Source: Icerya purchasi
Taxonomy: Eukaryota > Arthropoda > Insecta > Hemiptera > Monophlebidae
DNA: 64,000 nt
Reading direction: 5' to 3'
NCBI GenBank assembly: GCA_039619475.1
Contig: CM077116.1
Coordinates: forward strand, 274,412,758-274,476,757
The translations under genes were made by a program, and so were the position numbers. Shown here in pieces: positions 47,810-60,118 of this stretch (positions within the stretch are counted from its first letter, which is position 1; each line of letters starts with the position of its first letter). A model generated the notes under the pieces. That model was given only the letters and a program-made list of their open reading frames with translations, was not told the origin of the DNA and did not search any database.

Positions 47810-47863
<54 letters not shown>
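47810..47863. repeat. (AAT)n microsatellite, 18 units
   Basis: Uninterrupted array; it generates a poly-Tyr minus-strand frame that is spurious. Confidence 0.97.
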
Positions 47864-48876
47864 GGGAGAATTGGTATTATATAACGGAATAATATGAAAC
47901 AGCAACTTTTACAGATATCTCTTATGTTAAAAAGAAAACAGTTTCGAAACATTTTCATAGAATTATGTAATAAATCAATCATATCGTATAAAACAATACG
48001 ATTATTGCTGAAATAATTTCACGGCAATTAGAGATGAATAAGGGCTATAAATAATTTATTGAAAATCATATTATCAATATAAAATACGATTTTAATAATG
48101 TTCAGAGTGAAAGTAATTAGTTTTTGAAACAAAAAATTCATGACGTACGATGAAATTTGGTTTAACAAAAAAAAAAAAGTCTTAGTAAATTACGAAGAAT
48201 AGAAAATAAAATTGAATTATTTAACGTTCAATTCACATCTGTTTATGATATGATTAAAAATATATTTGTGCAGGTTTAAACTATAGGATTGTAATATTAG
48301 AGTTAGTATTGGACAGACATTTTAAACGCAACTTGTAACAATCTTATTTTTAATAAATTTATACTAAATGAAATAACATACAAAAAAAAAAACAAAACAT
48401 ATTACTCATTATAAGTGTTGAATATGTCGAACAATTGACGAAACCGGTCGGACTGATTTATTATATTTATTGCTTTAGTGTTTTTAATATTTCTTGAATG
48501 TTTTTAAAATCTCGATAATGGTTATATATTTTTCTGAATTGTTGAATGTCATATGTCATTCGTGTAATATAAAAAATATATAACATCAGTAATGTTAATG
48601 GCCATTTTTTAAATTGTTTACATTTATAACATATTACTCGTATTAAGTTTTAGTGATACAGGACAGAAAAGGTGGAAAAATATTGATAGCGATAGTGAGG
48701 TACTTTCGTGCACCTACCGTAAGGCAACACATAAATAATGAATGCTACATATTATAAGAGTCTAGGAAGGTGTACCTAATTGGATTGATAAATTTATTAA
48801 TAGTAATATTTTAAGTAAGAACGCAAGGCTAAATTCAAACCAACGTTTAACGTAGATTATTTCTTATTGGTTTTTC

Positions 48877-48907
<31 letters not shown>

Positions 48908-51649
48908 ATTGTCATTATCAAGCCGATTTAAAATTTAATCGTCTGTTTCTCCTTATTATTCTTGAATGGCGAATTAAAAAAAAAATAATAATTAAAAAAA
49001 TAAGATTCAATTATGGACAAAAGGGTTCGGTTGTTATTTGAAATGATTTCAAGAGTATCCGAAAATGTGTTTATTAATATTTATATTAATATTTAATTCA
49101 TTTGCTTTTTCTATCTTTTGAAGGAAACTGTAAAGAAAGGGTACGAAGTAAAATATTGGACTTTGTTACGAATGGCAGTTGAAGAGAAAAATTAAATTTG
49201 GAAATAAATTTTGCAGAATAGATAAGCGAGGAAATGGTTTATTAAATTTGGCTTCAGCTTGAAACGTCTGTACGTGCCATATTAAACGTGTATTCTGTCG
49301 GTTATAATTCAGAAAACGATCGCTGATTGATTTATTTCTTAATTAATTGTTATCAGAAATTTGCGAAGAACGTAAAATCATCCATTAAAGGAAATTTCCG
49401 CCATTAAATTCTCTTTAATTCATTATTCTTTCTTTCGCTCCCCTTTTATTCTTTTCCGCTTGAATTCTAATAAATTTATAATTCGACAGCAGCATTAATA
49501 ACGTTATTATATCACATTTCGTCGGTGTTAATAATAGCGAAATTCGGTCCACATTTTTCTCAGATTCGTTTGATAGCAATCGTTGATTCCTTGTAGCCTT
49601 ACGTAATACATCCCAAAATGATCTAATCCATCCGATGAATACGTAAACAAAATCCTATAGAAATCATAGTCGCCGCGTTTCCCCTTCTTAAAGATTTCTC
49701 GATATGCAAACAAACCCGAAAGTGTCATGGTCACGTTCCCGGTGCCACAGAATTCTACTCTCTAGATTCTTTGGATCATACCGACCAACAAAATCCGCCT
49801 CATACTTCTATTTAATAAAATCAATCGACCGAAGATGAAATTTTTACGACCAGCCATCGCGCTATTCTGCACACGGATCGTTTTATTTTTTCCTCTTTCC
49901 TACGATGTATGTAACGTTTTTATCCGCGCATTCTGATTACCGTACGATTTTTGTGGCCCATGATTTCGTTTTTCTCTACCTCAGTTTCATTCGTTGCTCC
50001 CAAAACTGTCAAGCTTCTACAAAATTACTAAATTTGACAGTTGCATAGCCTTAGACGCTGCGACGTTCTTGGTGAAGGAAAGGAAAAAAATCACTATCTT
50101 CCGAAGAAATTCTTTTTCCCAATTTATCAGAGAAATCTGATAAAATATAGGCTACCGCTGTCCTTTTACTCTGTTTAGGAACCTTTGCCATGGTACAATC
50201 GCTAAAGCCCCATAGTAGGTTCGCGGGACAATCGTTTTATTCATCACAAGAGAAATGTACGGGCTGTTTACAGACTACGTTTTTGAAAGTGATAAACGTG
50301 GCACACGCTCGTAAGTGCTATCTAGTTAATGTACTACTGCTATCAAGCTAACACATTGATATTAGCATTAAAAGGAACTGTTGTAAAGGTTCTTCGGGCG
50401 TTCAAAGTCGCAACCTGCACAAATCGGGATTCACAAGACATTTAAAGAGTCAAAAGTATTCGAATCCTATATCCTAGCTTCCCTATTTTGCAAAAAAAAA
50501 AACAAAAAAAACTGGAGCAAACTGCTAAATCTAAAATGATATTGTGTGAAACACTCGTAACGGGGATAATTTCGTGATATCGTTTTTCGACTGGCAGATT
50601 ATTGCGGAAGCATATACCAAAATCTCGCTAAGAAAAGGATACGATAAAAAAAAAAAAAACCTTTAAAAGAACTGGAAATCGGAAGAGCTGCTCAATTATC
50701 TGAGCAAGTAACATATCAAGATTCATTCCAGCACACTTTATGACCACTAACATTCTCCTCTTTGCACTTGCCACACTTGTCATTAACAGCTTCCTTCTGT
50801 TCTATCCCTGTCTTTTTCTGTCTGCTATCTTCGATCGTGTAAATATCTAATTGTAATTTCTGTCCCTTACCTAATTCTTGTCCTAATGTCCACGTTAACA
50901 AACCTGCTATAAAAAAAAAAAAAAAAAAAAGAAAAGGAAAAGATATATGCTTTGAAAAACACCTTCTAAATGTATTTTTATTTTTTTTTTTTTTGTACAG
51001 TTAGAATAAGGTCAATGTTGAAGAACTTACTGGCCCTAGGTCGCTTTGCATTCTCCTACAAGTCATAGCAAATCTTTTTTTTTTTTGTTTTTTTTTTTTT
51101 TTTTGAAGTGAAACTTCTTATCGCGCGGTAGGGAAAAATTTTGGTACGGCAGAAAATTAATCGTAAGGTAGGAAACGTATGCTAAAAACCAGACAACAGA
51201 AAATATTTTTCAAAAAGAAACGAATGATACAGAATGTGGATATTCGAGATAAAATGGCAGTAAACTAAACTTGGCGTAATATAGAAATAAACCTGTGAAT
51301 AACCTGGATTAACATCCGCTGGTCAATCAATTTGTTTTAATAAAGTACTTAAATACTGTTTTCAATAATACATTAAATTAAAATGATCAATTTTTATAAC
51401 GAAAAAATTAGTACGTAATCACCAAAACTAAATCCTTGTCGATTTGAATAACTTAAGTAAAGTGTAGTACTATTGCTTTTAATTTTTCCCGTTACGTGTT
51501 AAACGTAAGGTAGGCATGTATTTATGTGTATGTGTAAGTATGAATGAATGTCTGTCTGGGTCTAGTAGTATACCAAAATAAGTATATGTATAGTTAAGTA
51601 TTTTTTATACTACCGGACTTCGTATAGTATATAGTTTATGAGGATTCTC

Positions 51650-51686
<37 letters not shown>

Positions 51687-52695
51687 ATAAGTACGTGTAC
51701 ACACCACTCCATAGAAAGATATTCACAATACGATACGTTATACATTTAGTCTGTTAGTGAGTTTTATGGACACCTCGCTAAAATTAACGTGTCGTCGATA
51801 CAATTCAATTTGATGATTGTGAACGTGTTATATAGTGGTTCATCAGTTTGCATTTTAAAATTATTTTAAATGAAACTTCTTTAAGCCCGCGGTATGAGAG
51901 CGATATATAAATTAAAAATACCACATTTGTAAATATCTCAATAATGAAATCGATTCCATTAAAAACGAATAAAAATTGTCTTTTGTCGATGTCTTATCCG
52001 ATTTATTTCAAGCATCGAATAAAATACATAAAAAAGTCTGTATAACCTGCAGAAGTTTCACTTCTTGCGCGTGTACACACTGATACACACACCGGTACTT
52101 TTTTGTACGATAGTTGCAAGAGAGATTCTCACGGAGGAGGAAATCCTAGAAACTCTGATCGGCGTATTTTCAGCGTCCGGTTATTGTTATTTTAATAATA
52201 ATAATAAATAACGAAAAGAATAAAGAAAATATAGTAAAATCTCGATCGGAAATAAATTAATCATATTATACGGACTTGTTCAGTTTCGTTCGATGCGGAA
52301 CTAAAAAAAAAAATGTTTCAATTTTCGGAATTACCTTTGAAACGTTTTAGCTATCCGCGTAAAAGGAGTTTAATAATTACACGACGACAGTGATCATAAA
52401 AAGTTTCATTATCTTTTAATAGATTATTCTACCTCCTTCTTAACGGTTACATTTGCTTTTCTTTTTAATACATGTATATACTGCGGATACCTGTGGGAAA
52501 AAGTCGCATAATGGAAATTAAGTAATCGGTCCCGATTCCTTTTAAAGAAAAATTAAAGAAAACTAATTGTACGGAGTATCGTTTTGAATTTCTTATTTAA
52601 AGTCCGAGGATAGTTTATGTTTCAGAGTCGAAATCTGGAGAATAAGAGGCAATCGATGAAGATACTCAAGTATCGAATATTCGTCACCCGGGTGC
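47864..52695. other. Long AT-rich non-coding stretch
   Basis: Homopolymers (T18 at about 48889-48907, A18 near 50912-50930, T runs near 50984 and 51075-51105) and a palindromic (TA)n flanked by CATG at 51649-51684. The minus-strand frame 50716-50901 is Lys/Glu-rich with a C-x2-C pair (KCGKCKEE) but too short to identify. 49.5-50.6 kb is more balanced in composition but holds no recognised gene. Confidence 0.45.
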
Positions 52696-52711
52696 AATAT
52701 TTCAGTCTATT
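52696..52711. repeat. Target-site duplication, left copy
   Basis: AATATTTCAGTCTATT, identical to 55274-55289, adjoining the poly(T) of the minus-strand LINE. Confidence 0.92.
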
Positions 52712-55273
52712 TTTTTTTTTTTTTTTTTGTCCCCAATTCGTAATACGATGGGGTAAATATATTTAGAAAATTTATATAAATAACAGGTCTGTCCTGAGCC
52801 CTTCCATTTAAGTTTATGGAACCCTGACAGACTGTTTTACAATGTTAATAATAATTAGTATTCCTTAAATATTAATATTAATACAGGTGTACATGTACTT
52901 TACGGTGATTTATTTCGGCTATCGTAAAACTACTGAACATATTGTAAATAGCTTAGTTACACTAATTGATCAGGGCTAATATTGCTAAAATCTGTATTAC
53001 TAACAGCCGGAAAAGATATGCTTAATATTATCGGGAAAGTTACACGTTACGCAGTTATTTGAGTGTGCAATTTTATGTTTATGTAAATAATCTTTAAATA
53101 GGCCGTGTCTAATTAGAAATTGTACATTAAAAAAATTTGGCGTAAAAACTTTATTATGTAGAGTCTATCATCTATGGTTGGAAACATTTTTTTAGCTATA
53201 CCGTTATTATATTGGTCCCACTGCGCCTGAAATTTATTATTATAATATTTATCTAATATAAGTTTAAACTGTTTAAGCGTTAACGAGGTTTGTTCGTGTA
53301 TGAAGTAAGGTTGACGATACTGCACGTTATGAAATTCATGATTTTTAATATTATTTTTTATTAAAAATATGTTAATATGTTTCTGTATTTCGTAAGTTAA
53401 TAGTTTAATACCTGCAATGGCAGTGCTTGTGCATTATAGCTGGTAGATCTATAAGCTTTAATCATTTTTATAGCGATAGTTCTCTGAAAACTATTTAATA
53501 TATTTTGAAATCGTTTAACTTTTAAAATGTCTATATATATTACACTACCATAAAGTATGTTAGGCAATATTACGCTTTTATATAAGGTTAGTCCCTTCTT
53601 GTAATTTAATCGGTTATTATTATTATATAATTTGTTAAATATAATTAAAAATGTATTTATTTTTTTAGTGATATAGTGAAAATGATTATAAAATTTTAAG
53701 TTATTGTCTATTATTATGCCTAAGTATTTGGTTTGACTAACCATGCTAATATTTAATCCGTATTGGAGTAAATTTAATCTTTTATCCTTTAAGTTTTTGT
53801 TAAACAACATGTAAGTTGACTTAGATTCGTTAATATTTAAATTGTATTGTTCTAACCATTTCGCGATTTCTGTATAAACCTGGTAAACTTTATTTTCCAA
53901 TACATTTTCATTCTTATCAGCTATTACTATTGCAATATCATCTACGAAAGTGAAAATGTTTACATTAGTGGGTAATATAATGTTATACATTTGAGAGAAA
54001 ACTATGTTCCACAAGTACGGTCCTAAAACAGACCCTCGCGGTACTCCCATAACGGTTTCTTGTTTTTTTGAATAATTACCGATTTGTAATACAGTGTAGC
54101 GATTTTCGAAATATCGATTTACAATGTTCAACATGCCATTATGTAATCCTAGTTCCTTTAATAATGCAAGTAATCTATTTAAATCTAAACTGTCGAAAGC
54201 CTTTGTTATATCAAGAGTAAGTAAGCACGTACGGGGTAATTTTTATTTTTGTATATTCTTATTGTTTGTAAAATATTGTGAATAGCCAATTCAGACGATC
54301 TACCTGGTAATGCGCCATACTGGTTATCATTTATTATTCCGTTATTTTCTACAAATTCTTTTAATTTACGAAGAATACATTTTTCATAAATTTTACTGAA
54401 ATTAGATAACAAAGATATAGCTCTATATGAAGTAGACGAGTTTGGATTTTTATTAATTTTAGGTATTATAACTGTTTTACTTAATTTCCATTCTTGAGGA
54501 TAATAACTATATTTAAACAATACGGTTTAATAACTTTCGGTATTACATCTGGTAACAAATTATGAAATCTTTTAATAAATCCATTTGATATTCCATCAAG
54601 TCCTGCTGACACTTTATTTTTAAGTTGTTTAATAATTATGTTAACTTCTTCTTTAGTAATCGATATGGTTACGTTAGGTTCATGTACTTCTGCTTTAAAT
54701 GGTTTTACGTTAAGGTTTGACATCAATAAGTCGACTTTATCCTTTTCTGTACATGCATAATTATCTAATGTTGGTATATGAATACTTTTTTTTTTATTAG
54801 TTAATATTCTGTATTTTAATCCGAAGACATTTTTGTCTTCCAGTAATTTTTTCCAGGCTTTCAACTTAGCGTTTTTAATCATAAACTTATATTCCTTAAA
54901 ATTTACTTTATAATTATTGTAATGGTTATGTTTTTTACATGTATGTTTTTACAGTTTCGATACTTTTTGTATAAATTATTTACCAGTAATTTCTTTATTT
55001 GTAATTCAGTATTCCACCAATAGACAGTTGACCGGATGGTGGAATATGAACTATTTAGAACTGTGTTGACATAGTCTTGAAAACTATTCAACCAACTTTT
55101 AAATTTTAACATTATTATTGTTGAAATTGAGGATATTACTTTTATTTTAACGTACATACCGCCAAATGGCGTATCTACTCAATATTTTCAGTTTATCGAT
55201 ATGTATTTAAAGAATAATAAATTAACGAAATTTATATGGTTGGGAGGCCTAAATTCTCGAAATTTACTATGGG
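52712..55273 (-). mobile_element. R1-clade LINE, 5'-truncated, 2.6 kb
   Basis: A minus-strand insertion with a perfect 16-bp target-site duplication and an A tail (T run 52712-52728). It contains the end of the endonuclease region, the linker, a complete RT and the C-terminal CCHC tail, then about 280 bp of 3' UTR. It lacks most of the endonuclease and all of ORF1. R1 itself inserts in 28S rDNA; this copy sits in ordinary AT-rich DNA, so it belongs to a non-rDNA-specific branch or landed off-target. Only about five frame breaks are visible, many at A/T runs, so it is younger than the other LINE fragments here. Confidence 0.92.
52995..55160 (-). pseudogene. R1-type ORF2: reverse transcriptase and CCHC tail
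   Basis: From 55160: STVYWWNTELQIKKLL (linker, 55020), IKNAKLKAWKKLLEDKNVFG with LKYRILT (54860), KVSAGLDGISNGFIKRF (54600), WKLSKTVIIPKINKN with YRAISLLSNFSKIYEK (54440), DNQYGALPGRSSE (54310). Motif A is LDITKAFDSLDLNRLL (54200). Motif B is GVPRGSVLGPYLWNIVF (54030). The catalytic box is FTFVDDIAIVI (53950). TKYLGIIIDNNLKFYNHF (53720) is the thumb. AYRSTSYNAQALPLQV and YRQPYFIHEQTSL follow. The tail is NFFNVQFLIRHGLFKDYLHK and CVTCNFPDNIKHIFSGC (C-x2-C-x7-H-x4-C, about 53010-53060). Frame changes lie near 54890, 54500, 54225, 53415 and 53125. RT core residues look intact. Confidence 0.9.
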
Positions 55274-55289
55274 AATATTTCAGTCTATT
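55274..55289. repeat. Target-site duplication, right copy
   Basis: AATATTTCAGTCTATT, identical to 52696-52711; marks the 5' end of the minus-strand R1-type element. Confidence 0.92.
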
Positions 55290-57289
55290 GAAATGAACTG
55301 GTCGCGTGACTTTTCCGTTGGAAACTAGAATTCGCGCAGACGAACATCGCAATGGAAGATAGGAACAGTATCATGAGTAAAGAGTGTTAATCGGAGGTGT
55401 TGACCACATACGTTGTGTGATTGGGCCCGGCGTTTTATTATTCAGACGTTTTTCTGCGGATGCTTCATTCTCGATTTCAATTTTTGAGTTAGCCATCCGA
55501 AAGGGAATTCTAGGCGTAACGTTGGAGGCTTTTTGTAGATAATCGAAGAACAGAGTGAAGTAGCAGCGATCGTTTGTCACTGTTTTTTTGAGCAAAGTCC
55601 GCACCCCATTACCATTTTTAGAACTTTATTGATTATCGACGTGCAATATGTATGTAGGGATGTATTGTAACGATTATTTGCTAGTATGAACATTTCGATT
55701 AAATTATACGTTTTTGTTGAAATGACGTCAATTAAAAATTGGACGAGAACAATTAAAATGTATTCTTCTTACAAGACTTAATGGAAAAGACAATCATCAG
55801 ACTGTTTAGAGGGTGTCTCGACGGCGAAGTGGTCGACGACAAAAGGGTTTTTTATTTCACTTTAGAACAACAACACCTTTTTATTCCTAGCTGGGCGAGA
55901 CATTTAAGACTTTATTCCATATCGTCTTAAATACTGTAGCTGCTGGTTTGTCGAAATTCATTGTTCCGTTCAGATTCAGATTTTTTAATATTGCCCGGTG
56001 AAAAGCTAAGGGAGATCCGTTAAATAATTCATGCTGAAGGAAAAAAAGCATTGACCGCTAGAGAAGCGAGTGCGCAAAAGCTAACAAATTCAGATTTTTT
56101 ATTTATCGTCAAAAAAAGGTTAGAGAAAATTGTTTTTTTTTTTTTTTTTTAAAAATTTCGGTAATACTAAAATTTTTAAAATACTTTTTTTTTTTTTTTT
56201 TGATTTCTTTAAGGTCCATCTCACGTTTGAAAATTTATCTTCATCGATTCTTTCAACGTTCTCTTTTTCTTCAGCAGATAGCCCCGATTGAAATTCGGCC
56301 ATCGCAAAACTATCTTGAACAAAGAACATAATAATATACTGCAACTTACATTTAAACATTATCGACTTAAACACACGCGACGGATATCTTGTAACAGGTG
56401 CGAAGTACCTCCGAAAATAATCCACTTCGAAAATTAGACGACGTTGAATTATTTTTCTACACACAGATATGTGTGGAGAACAAAGTGAGATGAAGACGGA
56501 TGATGAACAAAGAGGTTTTTTAACGGAATCGCCTGGTTTCGGAAAATATTTTCCCTTTTGAAGTGATAGCTCTATCAGCCCCGCTATTATACTTGTAAAA
56601 ACTTTGACCTTTATTATTCGGAAGAAGCGCCTTTTTGAAACAGATATGCGCAAATATTTCGGTGTCGTCAGCCCGCTTATAGCAAATTTTTCCATAACTA
56701 CGAGTACTTATATTTAGCGCGATATTCTCACGCTCGAAACAGTGTCTCGCTATACTCTTACGATGTGTTCTACAAACGCGTATATGTGTCTGTCTATTCG
56801 AGTACTCTGAAAAGACGATTCATCGAAATTTCCGATCTCTTTTTTTACTACTCGCGGTTGTCGGGTAATATTTCATTTATTTAGAGAAAAAAACAAAACA
56901 GAAAACACTGCGTCGTTGAAAAGGTATACTGTGTATAGAGGTGCTAAAATATTAGAGATAAATCAGGTAAAAATTCGTATTTTGGAACAAAGTAGACTTG
57001 TTTTCTTTTTCTTTTTTTTTAAGCAAAATTTAAACAGCATTTAATAAAGGGACGACGCCATTTTTCAGATATTTTTAATAAAATTCAGGCACAAAATATA
57101 ATTTAAAGTAATTGCGGACACGCATTAATGTTAAAACTCTATAAAATAGACGTTGCATAAATATGCATGATTAGTAGTACACATTTTCTATATAAAGCTA
57201 CAGTACGTGTAAAATAAAAAATAGGGGAACAAAAAACAGGCTTCCAGTGCCTCTGTTCGAAGTACCTTAAGCCAGGTACACACTAGTAA
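55290..57289. other. Non-coding stretch
   Basis: T runs near 56132-56149 and 56187-56201. The minus-strand frame 56120-56695 (191 codons) is long, but its C-terminal part is encoded by T runs (poly-Lys) and no domain is visible; a chance frame is likely. No other features. Confidence 0.45.
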
Positions 57290-57800
57290 ATCTAATTAGA
57301 GGTGTACGAGAGAATTTGTCGAGCAAGTGCGACTGTAATTAAAGGAGCAGCCGGGTGGGGAAGAAAACGTGTTGTTGCTAGTCGAAAAAATTAATAGTTG
57401 CCGGTGTTGTAAAATTCCGGCAACGGGGAGCGGAAGTATTAGAATTTAATCGTTTAATCGGGCGTCAATAAATCGATTAATTCTGGGCCGGGAATTAATT
57501 GGAAAATACAGCTGACTGAGCGTAATTCATTATTTTCAGAGTAGCAGCGCGTTTGTCGAACGCGGCGAAAATAACCCGCGTTTCCGCGAAATTACCATTC
57601 TTGCTGACGTGGCGAACGTAATTTCGTCCAGCAGTCCTTTATTCGCAACCGCGTCCCGTCTGACTGAGTCTAATTAGCCGTTTGAACTTTTAACCGCCGA
57701 TTGCCGCGTTTCCGTATATATCCACTTATAGGCCAATTGATCGATTGTGATCGACAGAAATAAATCAATGGCTCGCTGTCTTAATGACCAATCCGTAATT
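57290..57800. promoter_or_regulatory. Candidate conserved regulatory island
   Basis: A GC-richer, CpG-bearing island in AT-rich DNA with repeated homeodomain-type cores: TCTAATTAGA (57293 region), TGTAATTAAAG, GATTAATTC, GGAATTAATTGG, GAGTCTAATTAGCCG and CGTAATTAGCG. It has no coding frame. The density of TAATTA/TAATTAG cores is typical of developmental enhancers, but this is pattern-based only. Confidence 0.3.
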
Positions 57801-58114
57801 AGCGATACCCATGTTGCTGAATGTTTTATCGGTTTCCTTTCACCTGGCGAAAACTCTTTAGACGTAAAAACCGTTCTGCAAACACAAATGCTGAATTCAC
57901 TAATGAGCCTTTGTAATCATTAACCGATATATTCATATATACGTATATACATCGAAAGTGCGCTTTTTAAGAACATTTGCGAGACCACCTTTTATCAACT
58001 TCTTTCTAATACGACTTTTGCCATATGTCCAGAGTGCTTCAACAATGGAAAATTGTTTTTGTACCAATGGCAATTTTACAAATCTTTGAGCTGCCATATC
58101 CTGATCGGACTTCA
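57801..58114. other. Spacer
   Basis: No gene; the minus-strand frame 57933-58145 overlaps the end of the neighbouring LINE tail and is not recognisable beyond it. Confidence 0.4.
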
Positions 58115-58760
58115 GGCTGTTGACATGAAGATAATACTTTTCCATTTTTCCCGATTCCTGGCTGTATGAATTATTTCTCTTCTGTTGAATGTTTTGTCCA
58201 ATTTTTTATGTTTTCAAACCATGTCTCGTATTCTTCCTGCCAATCCACCTTTTTTCTTCAATCTGCCCAAGTGAAATTGTCCTCCTCAGTAGCTGATATC
58301 TTAAGGGGCCACGTATTATTATGTGTCCTGCGTATTCTAGTTTCCTCTTTTTTATTGTATTCACCGGTTCCCGATTTTGGTCCATCGCAGTGTAGTACTT
58401 CTGAATTTCTTATCTTCTCCGTCCACGAGATCTTAAGCATTCTTTTCGTTAGCACCACATTTCGAAGGCTTCTAGTTATTTTTTTATCATTGCCGTTTTT
58501 CCTTGTCTCAACTCCGTATAATAGCCGCGACCATACGTAGCATTTCACAACTCTCAATTTCAGCAATATCTCGAGGTTCTTAGTACTTTCTTCCAATTAC
58601 TAAAAGTATCTCTTGCTGTCGCTATGCGTATCTTTATTTCTTCGACTGGGTCTGCCTTCTCATTTATCCAGCATCGCAGATATTTGTACCGGGCCACCTT
58701 TTCAATACCTTTAGAGAACGAGTTTTGTCTTTTAAATGTATTTAAGCTTCTTTCTTTTAC
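58115..58760 (-). pseudogene. C-terminal tail of a CR1/RTE-like LINE
   Basis: Minus-strand remnant of the region after the RT in insect endonuclease/RT elements. From about 58560: KLRVVKCYVWSRLLYGVETR (58535), RMLKISWTEKIRNSEVLH (58435), and, after frame changes, TWFENIKNWTKHSTEE (58215) with IIHTARNREKWKSII (58165). In functional relatives these read as one frame ending a few residues later. Stops and frameshifts abolish it. A related, better kept tail lies at 41.5-41.8 kb on the plus strand. The clade is not certain. Confidence 0.75.
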
Positions 58761-59944
58761 ACGCCATTTCAGCCGACTCTAAAATTTTAGAGCCATTTTT
58801 CATGTTACATACAAATTAGATCTAGCACGCTGATGATATTTTTACTTCTGAATGCATTATTTTCCTTCAAAAAACTTTACCAACCCTCTAGTCAACCACT
58901 TTGCGCTTGATTCCATCGGCTAATTATACGCCGAAAAAATAAGTCAGTCTTACCCGCGAGGCCGTGCCCACTTTCTTCGCCGACATTTCCAAGTTCACAT
59001 TTGTATTGATATACCATAATGAATTTGTGGTAAAATGTATTCGCGCTGCGTTTCGTTTTCTGTTAAGAAATCGGATGATATTTCGGTTGATAGTAGAGTT
59101 ACGCTGATTCGAACTGCTAATGTCTCGTTATCGGAAATTAACGTGTATTGTGTATTCTCGATAATTCCCGCTTGCAAAGTCGGTAACTATTATTGCTTTG
59201 TTATCACTTGTCTATCTATACGTATAATTATACATCTGCGCATATGGTTCAGCGACCGTGCATTGTGCGCCTGCATTTGCTCTCTAACGGCTTAAGGCGC
59301 AAAAATACCGTGCTAAATCGAAGCATTAACTGAAAAAGACTCAGCATAATAATCATCGTGTATTGACGATTAAGAATGAATCGAAAGTATCAATTATGCA
59401 AAATAGTACGAAGAACAACTATTATACCGAAATAATGCGATGTCGCTGAGTTCAATTTTTTACCTTTTTCCTCCTCAACTTTTACTTCGTAGTAATTAGC
59501 TAATCCTGAAAAATGAAAAGTATTTTAATTACATTAAAATGAATGTAATCCATGTCGCAGCAAGGCATTATTCTCCCTAATAACAGAAATTAGTATAACC
59601 CAATAAGATGGTTCACAATATTCAATTATGCAATAGAGCTCGGAAACGGTCTGACTTATCAGAATTGGCTCATAAATTACAATTAAACTTCTAACTATGA
59701 CAATTTACAACTTCAATTTGAGCAATTACCCTGGACGGCAAGAAATCTTCTCGAATATATAATATGCAATTTATAACGACCTCAAAAATCACCCTTAAAA
59801 AATTCATAACACACCACCAGATAACCCTTTAAAAGAAAAATTCGAAATATAAAACAAAACACAGAAGCACTTTCATAAAATCCAAAAATTAAGGTTAAAT
59901 ACTTGTGTAACCCCCCTTTTGGGCTAAAAACAGCAAAAAAAAAA
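58761..59944. other. Non-coding stretch
   Basis: Unique sequence without recognised coding frames; opposed frames at 58995-59295 overlap on both strands. Confidence 0.45.
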
Positions 59945-60118
59945 ATTAATTTTTTTCATAAATATTGTTTTAAATTCCGTATTCTGCTATTCGGGGAGGA
60001 GACAAATTCAACAAATCAAATATCATAAAAATCGGTCCAGCCGTTCTTGAGTTATAAGTGGTGTAATTAACACGACTTTCTTTTATATATATACATATAT
60101 ATATATATATGTATATAT
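59945..60118 (+). repeat. Probable 3' end of a dispersed element
   Basis: Contains ATCATAAAAATCGGTCCAGC and CGTTCTTGAGTTATAAGTGG, then ACACGACTTTCTTTTATATA running into a (TA)n tract. The phrase 'ATCGGTCCAGCCGTTC' followed by a TA-rich end is familiar to me from many insect repeats, but I cannot name the element. No coding sequence remains. Confidence 0.45.

Noticed and set aside
50716..50901. Lys/Glu-rich minus-strand frame with a Cys pair (KCGKC)
   Set aside because: Only 61 codons, no second metal-ligand pair at a usual spacing and no family match; not enough to call.
56120..56695. 191-codon minus-strand frame
   Set aside because: Its C-terminal part is poly-Lys from T runs and the rest has no recognisable domain; probably chance.
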